A DNA stretch of 64,000 bases from Promicromonospora panici (lineage in GTDB: Bacteria > Actinomycetota > Actinomycetes > Actinomycetales > Cellulomonadaceae). The stretch covers positions 1 to 64,000 of the forward strand of contig NZ_UWYY01000009.1 in NCBI RefSeq assembly GCF_900608595.1. The letters are read 5' to 3'. Position numbers and translations under genes: made by a program. The notes below the pieces were generated by a model. That model did no database searches. It was not told where the DNA came from and saw only the letters and a list, made by a program, of their open reading frames with translations. Of this stretch, positions 24,266 through 31,813 are shown piece after piece (positions within the stretch are counted from its first letter, which is position 1; each line of letters opens with the position of its first letter).

Positions 24266-24361
24266 TTGAGCACCGTGCGCTCCGCACTCCCCACCGCCTT
24301 CCGTCCGGCCGCCACGCACTGGATGTGCGCAACCGGCTGCTGCCCCCGAGGCTGTCTGTAG
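24266..24361 (+). CDS. Cysteine-rich leader peptide upstream of cysK
   Basis: A 31-residue ORF starts at TTG 24266 behind a strong AGGGAGG site and ends [12 protein letters not shown] followed by TAG. Four of its last eleven residues are Cys, including a CC pair, a frequency far above any neighbour. It stops 193 bp before cysK. Cys-rich short ORFs in front of cysteine biosynthesis genes act as cysteine-responsive attenuators in mycobacteria: when cysteine is scarce the ribosome stalls on the Cys codons. The same logic is inferred here. Downstream, GAGCGTC (24361-24367) can pair with GACGCTC (24420-24426). An inner start at ATG 24323 is possible. Confidence 0.65.
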   Translation: MSTVRSALPTAFRPAATHWMCATGCCPRGCL

Positions 24362-24554
24362 AGCGTCCGCTTCGCGTCCGACCACATCGGCTCCGCCGAA
24401 CGTGGCCCAGGCGCCAGCGCGACGCTCCGGCCCCGACACCAGCCCCAGACGCTCCACGCCAGACCCGAGGTTCGCATCCGCACGACCTGGGCGACGACGT
24501 CGGGCACGCACGACTCCAGCCAGCCACACCCGCCACACAGCGAAGGAAGAAACA

Positions 24555-25490
24555 ATGGCCCGCATCTACGACGACGCGACCAAGCTCATCGGCAACACCC
24601 CGCTCGTCAAGCTCAACCACCTCACCGAAGGCCTCGAGGCGACGGTTCTCGGGAAGCTCGAGTTCTACAACCCCGCCAACTCCGTGAAGGACCGCATCGG
24701 CGTGTCGATCATCGACGCCGCCGAGGCGTCCGGTGAGCTCAAGGAGGGCGGCACGATCGTCGAGGGCACCTCCGGGAACACGGGCATCGCCCTGGCCTGG
24801 GTAGGCGCGGCACGCGGTTACAAGGTGGTTCTCGCGATGCCGGAGACCATGTCCAAGGAGCGCCGCGCACTGCTGCGCGCGTACGGCGCCGAGCTCGTGC
24901 TCACGCCGGGCGCCGAGGGCATGAAGGGCGCCGTCGCGGCGGCCGAGAAGATCGCGCAGGAGCGCCCGGGCGCCATCCTGGCCCGTCAGTTCGCCAACGA
25001 GGCCAACCCGAAGATCCACCGCGAGACCACCGCCGAGGAGATCTGGGCCGACACCGACGGCCAGGTCGACATCCTGGTGTCCGGCATCGGCACGGGCGGC
25101 ACCATCACCGGTGTGGGCCAGGTGCTGAAGGACAGGAACCCCGACATCAAGGTCGTCGCGGTCGAGCCCGAGGAGTCGCCCATCCTGAACGGCGGCGCCC
25201 CCGGCCCGCACAAGATCCAGGGCATCGGCGCCAACTTCGTGCCGGAGATCCTCGACACCAAGGTGTACGACGAGGTCATCGACATCAACCTCGCCACCGC
25301 CATCGACGCCGCGCGTCGGTCGGCCAAGGAGGAGGGCCTGCTGGTCGGCACTTCGTCCGGCGCCGCCCTGGCGGCGGCCCTGCAGGTCGCGAAGCGCCCG
25401 GAGAACGCCGGCAAGACCATCGTCGTGATCATCCCCGACTTCGGCGAGCGCTACCTGTCCACCCCGCTGTTCGAGGGTCTGGTCGACTGA
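24555..25490 (+). CDS. cysK: Cysteine synthase A (O-acetylserine sulfhydrylase)
   Basis: A 311-residue PLP enzyme making L-cysteine from O-acetylserine and sulfide. The PLP lysine is Lys45 in [11 protein letters not shown]; the substrate loop is [12 protein letters not shown], the phosphate-binding loop [10 protein letters not shown], and the C-terminal GTSSGAAL is present. Length and order match CysK. Start ATG 24555 follows GGAAGA. The gene overlaps cysE by one base, forming a cysKE operon typical of actinobacteria, where the two enzymes assemble as the cysteine synthase complex through the CysE C-terminal Ile. The CysE tail here does end in Ile (EYSI). Regulation by the Cys-rich leader upstream is likely. 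Confidence 0.96.
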   Translation: MARIYDDATKLIGNTPLVKLNHLTEGLEATVLGKLEFYNPANSVKDRIGVSIIDAAEASGELKEGGTIVEGTSGNTGIALAWVGAARGYKVVLAMPETMSKERRALLRAYGAELVLTPGAEGMKGAVAAAEKIAQERPGAILARQFANEANPKIHRETTAEEIWADTDGQVDILVSGIGTGGTITGVGQVLKDRNPDIKVVAVEPEESPILNGGAPGPHKIQGIGANFVPEILDTKVYDEVIDINLATAIDAARRSAKEEGLLVGTSSGAALAAALQVAKRPENAGKTIVVIIPDFGERYLSTPLFEGLVD

Positions 25491-26086
25491 TGGCGGGGGT
25501 GCGCGGGCTGTTCCAGGTCCTCGCCGAGGACCTCGACGCCGCGCGCGCCCACGACCCGGCCGCACGGTCCCGCCTGGAGGTCGCCCTCGCCTACCCGGGC
25601 GTACACGCGCTCTGGGCGTACCGCGCGGCACACCGCCTGTGGCGGGTCCCTTCCCTTCGCCTGCCCGCGCGGCTGCTCTCGCAGTTCGCGCGGGCGGCGA
25701 CGGGAATCGAGATCCACCCGGGCGCGCGGCTGGGGCAGCGACTGTTCATCGACCACGGCATGGGTGTCGTGATCGGTGAGACGGCGGTGGTGGGTGACGA
25801 CGTCATGCTGTACCACGGCGTCACCCTGGGCGGGCGGTCGCTCAACCGGGGAAAGCGCCACCCGACCCTGGGCGACCGCGTGACGGTCGGCGCGGGCGCG
25901 AAGGTGCTCGGTCCCGTCTGGGTCGGGGACGACGCGCAGATCGGCGCCAACGCCGTCGTCGTGAAGGACGTGCCCGCCGGGGCCGTCGCGGTGGGGATAC
26001 CCGCGCGGATCCGGGTGCCGCAGGCGCCGGTGGCGGAGCGCGAACGCCACGAGGACCCGTCGGAGCTCATCGAGTACTCGATCTGA
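25490..26086 (+). CDS. cysE: Serine O-acetyltransferase
   Basis: A 198-residue left-handed beta-helix acetyltransferase that makes O-acetylserine for CysK. It has the N-terminal helical domain ([20 protein letters not shown]), the hexapeptide repeat core with catalytic His in [19 protein letters not shown], and YHGVTLGG. The C-terminus ends in Ile, which in known complexes inserts in the CysK active site. Compared with the enterobacterial enzyme (about 270) it is the short epsC-like form common in Gram-positives. Start ATG 25490 overlaps the cysK stop by one base. Confidence 0.95.
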   Translation: MAGVRGLFQVLAEDLDAARAHDPAARSRLEVALAYPGVHALWAYRAAHRLWRVPSLRLPARLLSQFARAATGIEIHPGARLGQRLFIDHGMGVVIGETAVVGDDVMLYHGVTLGGRSLNRGKRHPTLGDRVTVGAGAKVLGPVWVGDDAQIGANAVVVKDVPAGAVAVGIPARIRVPQAPVAERERHEDPSELIEYSI

Positions 26087-26099
26087 CCTCGCGCGACCC

Positions 26100-26534
26100 T
26101 CAGCGCAATGTGTCCGCGTGCTGCTCCGCTAGGCGCGGCGGCGCCGTGGCGAGCCAGGCGTCGACCAGGGCCTCCCGCAGCTCGACGTCGCCGACGACGT
26201 CGAGCTGGATCAGCAGCCCGGCGAAACCGTCGAAGTGCTGGATGGTGAAAAACCCCGGCCGACCCTCGGCAAGGATCGCTTCCTTCTCGCCCAGGTCCTC
26301 GACCCGCACGCCGATGATCGGCCCCTCCGGCACGGGATCGTCCCCGAACCGCTTGAGATCGGCCTTGGTGAACGGGCGCTCCCACGCGAACGCCTTGTTG
26401 CCGACGGACCAGGCCCGGTGCTCGCGGCTGACCCCCTCGGCGGTCTCGGGCAGCGCGAGGGCGAGCCGGGCGACGTCGTCGTAGGTGGCCACGAAGCCAC
26501 CGTAGACCTCCGGTTCGACGAGCACCCGCACCAC
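26100..26534 (-). CDS. MmcQ/YjbR family protein
   Basis: A 144-residue (or 130, if GTG at the VATYDD segment is used) small protein of the MmcQ/YjbR fold. It shows [20 protein letters not shown], then [18 protein letters not shown], and [20 protein letters not shown]. The fold resembles DNA-binding regulators, but the function is unproven in any actinobacterium. It is convergent with cysE, 13 bp apart. The start is uncertain since no clear ribosome binding site precedes either candidate. Confidence 0.85.
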   Translation of the reverse strand: MVRVLVEPEVYGGFVATYDDVARLALALPETAEGVSREHRAWSVGNKAFAWERPFTKADLKRFGDDPVPEGPIIGVRVEDLGEKEAILAEGRPGFFTIQHFDGFAGLLIQLDVVGDVELREALVDAWLATAPPRLAEQHADTLR

Positions 26535-26969
26535 TGCACGACTAGAGTGCGGCTGGCCGTCCAGGCGGAAAGCGGAACGTGATCAATGCGGGTGCACGTG
26601 GCCCCGCTCTCGAAGGGCGTGATCCGATGGAATGCACGCACCGCAGCTCACGTGAGGCCGAGGTCCTGGCCGAGGAGGACGCGCTCCGCCGCGCCGAGAG
26701 TCTCGACCGCTCGGCATGTCCTCGCCGAGTACGAGGAGCTCCACGGCCCGATTTCACAACAGGAGATAAACGACGCCGAGGCGGAGATTCGTCGCGCCGA
26801 CGCGTTAGAGGCGGAAGTGCCGGTCAGTGGCCACAATCCGCCACGCTAACGGTAGAGGCCTCGGTGGTGGGCGGCAGCGCAGCTGCAGCCCGCGCACCCG
26901 GTAGGGTGTGGGCAGTATCTGGGACGCGCCGTCCCAGGTAAGACGTTCCCACGACGAGGTGACCCCCAC
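26535..26969. other. Intergenic region with a possible gene remnant
   Basis: This 435-bp gap precedes the LLM oxidoreductase gene. It holds the possible antitoxin-like remnant described separately (26627-26849) and, next to the downstream gene, presumably its promoter; GACGAGGTGAC at about 26951-26961 is its ribosome binding region. Nothing else is recognisable. Confidence 0.4.
26627..26849 (+). pseudogene. Possible remnant of a small antitoxin-like gene
   Basis: In one frame from ATG 26627 the DNA reads MECTHRSSREAEVLAEEDAL; from about 26715 a second frame carries ARHVLAEYEELHGPISQQEI and NDAEAEIRRADALEAE before a stop at 26849. The latter resembles the C-terminal tails of small RHH- or CopG-type antitoxins (E-H-G-P-I/F-T-x-x-E). 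The two frames together suggest a frameshifted remnant. No toxin partner lies next to it. Base composition here is visibly less GC-rich than the neighbours. Confidence 0.25.
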
Positions 26970-28085
26970 ATGCGCATCGGAATCCAGACCGGCTACTGGT
27001 CCCGCAAGCCCCCCAAGGGCATCCAGCTGTTCATCGTGGCCGCCGACAAGCTCGGCCTCGACTCGGTCTGGACGGCGGAGGCCTACGGCTCGGACGCCTT
27101 CTCGCCGCTGGCCTGGTGGGGTTCCCGCACCCGGAACGTGCGGCTGGGCACGGGCATCGCTCAGCTCTCGGCCCGCACGCCGACAGCGACCGCCATGCAG
27201 GCCCTCACGATGGACCACCTGTCGAAGGGCCGGTTCGTGCTCGGGCTCGGCGCCTCGGGCCCGCAGGTCGTCGAGGGCTGGTACGGCCAGCCGTACAAGC
27301 GGCCGCTGGCCCGGACACGCGAGTACGTCGACGTCGTGCGGCAGGTCATGCGCCGCGAGGCACCCGTGACCCACGACGGCTCGTTCTACCAGCTGCCGCT
27401 GCCCGCCGACGCGCCCGGTTCGATGGGGCTGGGCAAGGCCCTCAAGCCGACGGTGCACCCGTTCCGCCCGGAGATCCCGATCGTGCTGGCCGCGCAGGGT
27501 CCCAAGAACGTGGCCCTCGCGGCCGAGATAGCCGACGGCTGGATGGCCGGCTTCTACGCGCCCCGGATGGACGACGAGTTCCGCGCCCTGCTCGCGGAGG
27601 GCTTCGACGCGCGTTCGGAGGAGCGTTCGCCGGCTGACGGGTTCGAGGTGTGCGCGGGCGTCCCCGTCGTCGTGCGGGACGACGTCGAGGCCGCCGCCGA
27701 CGTCGTCCGCCCCTTCATCGCCCTGTACGCAGGCGGGATGGGCGCCAAGGAGGCGAACTTCCACAAGCAGTCGCTCGACCGGCTCGGCTACCAGGAGCCG
27801 CTCGACAAGGTGCAGGAGCTGTACCTTGCCGGGCGCAAGGAGGAGGCCGCGAAGGCCGTGCCGACGCAGCTCGTGGAGGAGATCGCGCTCGTCGGGCCGA
27901 TCGACAAGATCCGCCGAGAGCTGCCGACCTGGGAGAACACCGCGATCACGACGCTGCTCCTCCAGGGCGACCCGGCCTCGATGCTTGGTGTGCTGGCGGC
28001 GTCGCAGGACTCGTCGCTCGCAGGCCGCGCCCGCCAGACGGCGGGCGCCCTCCTGTCGCGGGTAGCCCCCCGACGCGTCCGTTGA
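26970..28085 (+). CDS. LLM class F420-dependent oxidoreductase (Rv3520c-like)
   Basis: A 371-residue TIM-barrel flavin/F420 oxidoreductase of the luciferase-like monooxygenase class. It begins MRIGIQTGYWSRKPP and has LGLDSVWTAEAYGSDAFSPL, VRLGTGIAQLSARTPTATAM, RFVLGLGASGPQVVEGWYG, hallmarks of the Rv3520c-type F420 subfamily. It contains PVVVRDDVEAAADVVRPFIA and the late SLAGRARQTAGALL tail. Such proteins use coenzyme F420 for hydride transfer to unknown substrates, consistent with an actinobacterial host. The stop codon TGA lies inside the left arm of a 59-bp palindrome. Confidence 0.9.
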   Translation: MRIGIQTGYWSRKPPKGIQLFIVAADKLGLDSVWTAEAYGSDAFSPLAWWGSRTRNVRLGTGIAQLSARTPTATAMQALTMDHLSKGRFVLGLGASGPQVVEGWYGQPYKRPLARTREYVDVVRQVMRREAPVTHDGSFYQLPLPADAPGSMGLGKALKPTVHPFRPEIPIVLAAQGPKNVALAAEIADGWMAGFYAPRMDDEFRALLAEGFDARSEERSPADGFEVCAGVPVVVRDDVEAAADVVRPFIALYAGGMGAKEANFHKQSLDRLGYQEPLDKVQELYLAGRKEEAAKAVPTQLVEEIALVGPIDKIRRELPTWENTAITTLLLQGDPASMLGVLAASQDSSLAGRARQTAGALLSRVAPRRVR

Positions 28086-28140
28086 GTGCTGGGTATTCGC
28101 CCTGTTTCGAGCGTTGACGGGGCGAGTATCCAGCGCTCAA
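28082..28140. repeat. 59-bp palindromic repeat, copy 2 (family B)
   Basis: Left arm TTGAGTGCTGGGTATTCGCC and right arm GGCGAGTATCCAGCGCTCAA. The arm supplies the stop codon of the LLM gene (TGA 28083-28085) and the element ends 7 bp before the convergent 5'-nucleotidase stop. It may work as a two-way terminator. Confidence 0.9.
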
Positions 28141-28147
28141 CGACGGC

Positions 28148-29743
28148 TTACGGGAGGAGGACGGTGATGCGGCCGTCCGGTTCGACATCGATCGTGCCCA
28201 GGGTGCGGGCGTGGTCGGCGATCACCTCGGCGTCCACCGGGGCTTCCCCGATCGGCACGAGCTCTTCGGCGTCCGCGAAGCCGCTGACACCGTCGCCGCC
28301 CCCGGCGACGTAGTTCGTCACCGCAACCGTGTACGACGCCGCGGGGTCGAGCGGCTGCCCGCCCACCCGGACGTCGCTCACCCGCGAGCCGACTGCGGCG
28401 CTCGGCGAGTACGCGTACGCCATGCCGGACACCTGCGGGAAGCCGCCGCCGGCGTCCTCCACCTCGGACACCGCGTCCTCCAGCGACTTGAGCAGGCCCG
28501 CCCCGGTGACCCGTACCTTCAGCACCCGGTTGCTGAAGGGCGCGATCGAGTAGGCGTCGCGGAGCGTGAACTGCGGCCCCGGCGCCTCGGCGCGCAGGCC
28601 GCCGCCGTTCACCCAGCCGACGTCGGCCTGGTGCCGCGCCCGGAACGCATCCGCCACGAAGTTGCCCAGGGCGGTCTCCTGGTTGCGACTGTCCTGGTCG
28701 GGGTCGAGCAGCGGGGTCTCGACGTCGGCCAGCACCTCGGACAGCCGCTCGTCCATCTCGGCCGCGTAGCGCTCCTCGACCTCGCGCAGCTCAGGGTCGG
28801 GGACGACCGTATGGTCCACCTCGATGACCGACGGCGCGACGACGTGCTCACCGCGCCGCTTGGTGATGTCCAGGCGGATGAGCGAGCCGATGTTCCCCTC
28901 GGACGCCATGAGCGGCACGTCCCCCTCGTACTCGATCACGGACTCGTACTCGGCCATCTCCTCGCCGAAGACGGCGTCCAGCTCCGGCACGGCCCGCGCC
29001 AGCTCATGGTTCTCGTCCATCGGGTACTGGGTCACGGCCACGACGACGTCGACCCTGGCGTGCGCCTTCAGGTCGGCGACGGCGGCGCGCGCCGCCTCCA
29101 CCGGGTCGGTCTCGACGAGGTCGCCCGCAGCCGACGTCGTCTCGATGGCATCCGTGAGGCCCACGAAACCGACGCGGACCTTGCCCACCCGCCGCACCGC
29201 CCAGGTGCCGTCCTCGACGAAGGGCGACCCCGCGGTGTCGGTCAGGTTGGACGTGATCCACGGGAACTCGGACGCCGCGACCAGCTCGCGCGCGTGGTCC
29301 ACGCCGAAGTCGAAGTCGTGCTGGCCGAAGTTCGCCAGGTCCACGCCCACCTCGTTGAGTGCGTCGACCATCGGCACACCCTTGTAGAGGCCGCCGAACA
29401 GCGTCCCGCCGGCGAGGTCCCCGCCGAAGACGAGGGCCGTGGCCGGGTTCTGCTCCTCGACCGTGCGCACCGCCGTGGCCAGGCGGGCGACGCCGCCGCG
29501 GTCCTGGCCGCCGGACAGCACCGGGCCGATCTCGTGCGCGTCGTGGAAGTACAGGAGGGTCGCGGCGCGCTTGGAGTGGTGCTGGGCGTGCGCGGCAGTG
29601 GGTGCCTCGGCGGGTGTCTCTGCCGCGGGTGTCTCAGCGGGGGGTGTCTCAGCGGCGGCGGAGGTCAGACCCGACGCGGCCAGCCCGGCAGCGAGCAGCG
29701 ACGCTCCGAAAATCCTGGCAGGACGGGAGAAGTGGCGGTGCAT
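28148..29743 (-). CDS. Secreted 5'-nucleotidase/2',3'-cyclic phosphodiesterase family protein
   Basis: A 531-residue exported metallophosphoesterase. A signal peptide (FGASLLAAGLAASGLTSAAA) is followed by an Ala/Glu/Pro-rich linker of about 30 residues. The N-terminal metallophosphatase domain shows LLYFHDAHEIGPVLSGG (usual D-x-H is here FHDAHE), ALVFGGDLAGGTLFGG, ANFGQHDFDFG (G-N/Q-H-D/E) and VAVTQYPMDENHEL. The C-terminal 5_nucleotid_C domain (from about residue 355) contains NFVADAFRARHQADVGWVNG and FSNRVLKVRVTGAGLL. It likely releases inorganic phosphate from extracellular nucleotides. The GNHE and GH-type motifs deviate slightly (GQHD, TQYPMD), so catalytic power is not certain. Confidence 0.88.
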   Translation of the reverse strand: MHRHFSRPARIFGASLLAAGLAASGLTSAAAETPPAETPAAETPAEAPTAAHAQHHSKRAATLLYFHDAHEIGPVLSGGQDRGGVARLATAVRTVEEQNPATALVFGGDLAGGTLFGGLYKGVPMVDALNEVGVDLANFGQHDFDFGVDHARELVAASEFPWITSNLTDTAGSPFVEDGTWAVRRVGKVRVGFVGLTDAIETTSAAGDLVETDPVEAARAAVADLKAHARVDVVVAVTQYPMDENHELARAVPELDAVFGEEMAEYESVIEYEGDVPLMASEGNIGSLIRLDITKRRGEHVVAPSVIEVDHTVVPDPELREVEERYAAEMDERLSEVLADVETPLLDPDQDSRNQETALGNFVADAFRARHQADVGWVNGGGLRAEAPGPQFTLRDAYSIAPFSNRVLKVRVTGAGLLKSLEDAVSEVEDAGGGFPQVSGMAYAYSPSAAVGSRVSDVRVGGQPLDPAASYTVAVTNYVAGGGDGVSGFADAEELVPIGEAPVDAEVIADHARTLGTIDVEPDGRITVLLP

Positions 29744-29876
29744 GACAGAACCTCCGGACGGATCAGTTTCGCCTCAGGACGCTAGCCCGCCGCAGTGAAC
29801 GCACCAGTCCCCGCGCGTGAACTGTGGGTGACTCCGCCCGAGGCTGCCCGATCGCCGCCCCCCGCCGTCTCCGGTC

Positions 29877-30341
29877 TCACTCGGCGTCGTGCGCCGGCTC
29901 CGCGGCGTCCTCGGGGAACCACACCGCGCGCCTCAGGTTCACGCGGGCGCCGTCGCGGGACAGCGGGCAGCCCTCCGCGCGCAGCGCGTCCAAGGCCTTG
30001 GTCAGGTGCTGCTGGGGCGGGGATCCGGCCGCGTTGACGACGCGCCACCAGGGCACGCGTCCGCCGTCGTCCGGGTCGCCGTCGCCCGCCCGGCCCGCGT
30101 CGTCGTCCGGGACCAGGTGCGCGTACCGGTCCCCCGACCCGGCCATGACGCTCCCCACCTGGCGCGGCCCGCCACGGCCGAGCTCCTCACCGACGATCTC
30201 GGCGATCAGCCCGTACGTCATCGCGCGGCCCGAGGGGATGCGCCGCACGACGTCCAGCACCGCGGCGGCGTACTCCTCGACATCGGTCAGCTGGGCTCCG
30301 GGTGGCTGGTCGGTCACGAGTGCGATCGTAGACGCGGACAC
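29877..30341 (-). CDS. Alkyltransferase-like (ATL) DNA repair protein
   Basis: A 154-residue member of the MGMT family that lacks the alkyl-accepting cysteine. The helix-turn-helix region is VVRRIPSGRAMTYGLIAEIVG and RQVGSVMAG. The active-site segment reads VPWWRVVNAAG where methyltransferases have PCHRVV; the Cys position is Trp. Such ATL proteins bind O6-alkylguanine and hand it to nucleotide excision repair. An insertion of about 20 acidic, Gly/Asp-rich residues (DDDAGRAGDGDPDDGG) lies before the motif. It is divergent from the Eis-like gene, with 50 bp between starts. Confidence 0.88.
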   Translation of the reverse strand: MSASTIALVTDQPPGAQLTDVEEYAAAVLDVVRRIPSGRAMTYGLIAEIVGEELGRGGPRQVGSVMAGSGDRYAHLVPDDDAGRAGDGDPDDGGRVPWWRVVNAAGSPPQQHLTKALDALRAEGCPLSRDGARVNLRRAVWFPEDAAEPAHDAE

Positions 30342-30391
30342 CGACAGTGCCCGGCAGATTTCCGCTTGCCCTGCGGTGCGACGATCGGCCT

Positions 30392-31708
30392 ATGGCTCTT
30401 CCCGAGATTGCCCTGCCCGCCGGCTACCGCTGGCGCACGCTGACCCCGGACGACCAGCGGCTCGTGACCGAGCTGGACACGTGGGCGTTCCCCACAGGCC
30501 TTGCCCACGACGACATCGACGCCACCCCGTCGCCCCTGACCTGGGAGCGCGCGATAGCGATCGAGGCCGAGGGATCCGACGGGCTGGTGGCGCTGCACGC
30601 GTCCTACCCCTTCGGGCACTTCCCCGTGCCCGGCGCCGAGCTGCCGACCGCAGGCCTGACCTGGGTGGGCGTGCACCCGCAGCACCGCCGCCGCGGCCTG
30701 CTGACGGCGATGATCAACCTGCACCTGGCGCGCTCCGCCGAGCGCGGCGAGGCGCTCAGCGCCCTGTTCGCCGCCGAGGCGCCGATCTACGGCCGGTTCG
30801 GTTACGGCCACGCGGCCGACGACCTCCGCCTGAAGATCCCGCGCGGCGCGGCCCTCCGGGACGTACCGGGAGCCGAGCGGCACACCGTCCGGGTCGAGGT
30901 CGCCACTCGCGAGAAGCACGGCGAGCTCGAGGACCGCCTGCATCGCGCGGCAGGCGCCGCACCCACGGGCGTGCCCGGCATCAATCGCCCGGGCTGGGTC
31001 ACGCGCGAGACCGAGGAGCTGCAGGCCTACTGGTGGGCCGACGCCCCGATCTACCGCGACGGGCGCGAGTCCCGGCGCATCATGATCGTCGAGCTCGACG
31101 GCGAACCGCGCGGCTACGTCACGTTCCGCCGCACCCTGAACTGGGAGGCCGCCGGGCCGCGCGGGCGGGTCCACGCCGGCGAGGTCGTCGCGCTCGACGC
31201 CGCCGCCGCGCGGGCCCTGTGGGGCGCGCTGCTCGACCTCGACCTGACGAACGAGGTCGCGCCGTTCGTCCTGCCCGTGGACGACGTGATCACGCACCTC
31301 CTGGTGAACCTGCGCGCCGCCGAACCGCGCACCCCGGACAACGTCTGGGTCCGGCTGGTCGACGTCGCCGCGGCGCTCGCCGGACGCCAGTACGCGGCCG
31401 ACGTCGACGTCACGCTCGCCGTGACCGACACGCGGCTGCCCGCCAACGCCGGGGTCTACCGCCTGCAGGCGGAGGCCTTCGGGCCGGCGTCGGTGGAGCG
31501 GGTGGACCCGGAGTTCGACTCCCCCGAGCTGTCCCTCGACGTCCGCGAGCTGGGCGCCGCCTATCTGGGCGGCAAGTCGCTCGCGGCGCTGGCCGCGGCC
31601 GGACTCGTCACCGAGCACCCGCGCCCCGGGCAGCGTGAGGGCGTGCTGGCCCGCGCGAGCACGGCGTTCGGCTGGCCGGTCGCGCCGGCGTCGTCCTGGG
31701 TCTTCTGA
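30392..31708 (+). CDS. GNAT family N-acetyltransferase, Eis-like
   Basis: A 438-residue acetyltransferase of the Eis architecture: an N-terminal GNAT domain, a central GNAT-like domain and a C-terminal sterol-carrier-type domain. Acetyl-CoA motif A is LTWVGVHPQHRRRGLLTAMI; the following LFAAEAPIYGRFGYGHAADD matches the Eis fingerprint (conserved Tyr-Gly-Arg-Phe-Gly). The central part begins near IYRDGRESRRIMIVELDGEP and the last residues, SSWVF, give the C-terminal carboxylate thought to act as base. Eis proteins acetylate aminoglycosides or host/own proteins; substrate here is unknown. Start ATG 30392 is preferred to 30347, as it begins at the domain. Confidence 0.88.
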   Translation: MALPEIALPAGYRWRTLTPDDQRLVTELDTWAFPTGLAHDDIDATPSPLTWERAIAIEAEGSDGLVALHASYPFGHFPVPGAELPTAGLTWVGVHPQHRRRGLLTAMINLHLARSAERGEALSALFAAEAPIYGRFGYGHAADDLRLKIPRGAALRDVPGAERHTVRVEVATREKHGELEDRLHRAAGAAPTGVPGINRPGWVTRETEELQAYWWADAPIYRDGRESRRIMIVELDGEPRGYVTFRRTLNWEAAGPRGRVHAGEVVALDAAAARALWGALLDLDLTNEVAPFVLPVDDVITHLLVNLRAAEPRTPDNVWVRLVDVAAALAGRQYAADVDVTLAVTDTRLPANAGVYRLQAEAFGPASVERVDPEFDSPELSLDVRELGAAYLGGKSLAALAAAGLVTEHPRPGQREGVLARASTAFGWPVAPASSWVF

Positions 31709-31724
31709 CAACCCCCGCCCAGGC

Positions 31725-31791
31725 TTGGTTGTGGGCGCGACCGTTGCGACTACGCGTCCGTTTTAGACGCAACGGTCACCCTCACAACCAA
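31725..31791 (-). repeat. 67-bp palindromic repeat, copy 3 (family A, inverted)
   Basis: Arms TTGGTTGTGGGCGCGACCGT and GGTCACCCTCACAACCAA. The loop ACTACGCGTCCGTTTTAGA matches the reverse complement of the copy 1 loop at 15 of 19 positions, so the element is in opposite orientation. It lies between the convergent eis-like and nei genes. Confidence 0.9.
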
Positions 31792-31813
31792 GGGCTGTCC
31801 GCGGTGTCGACGG

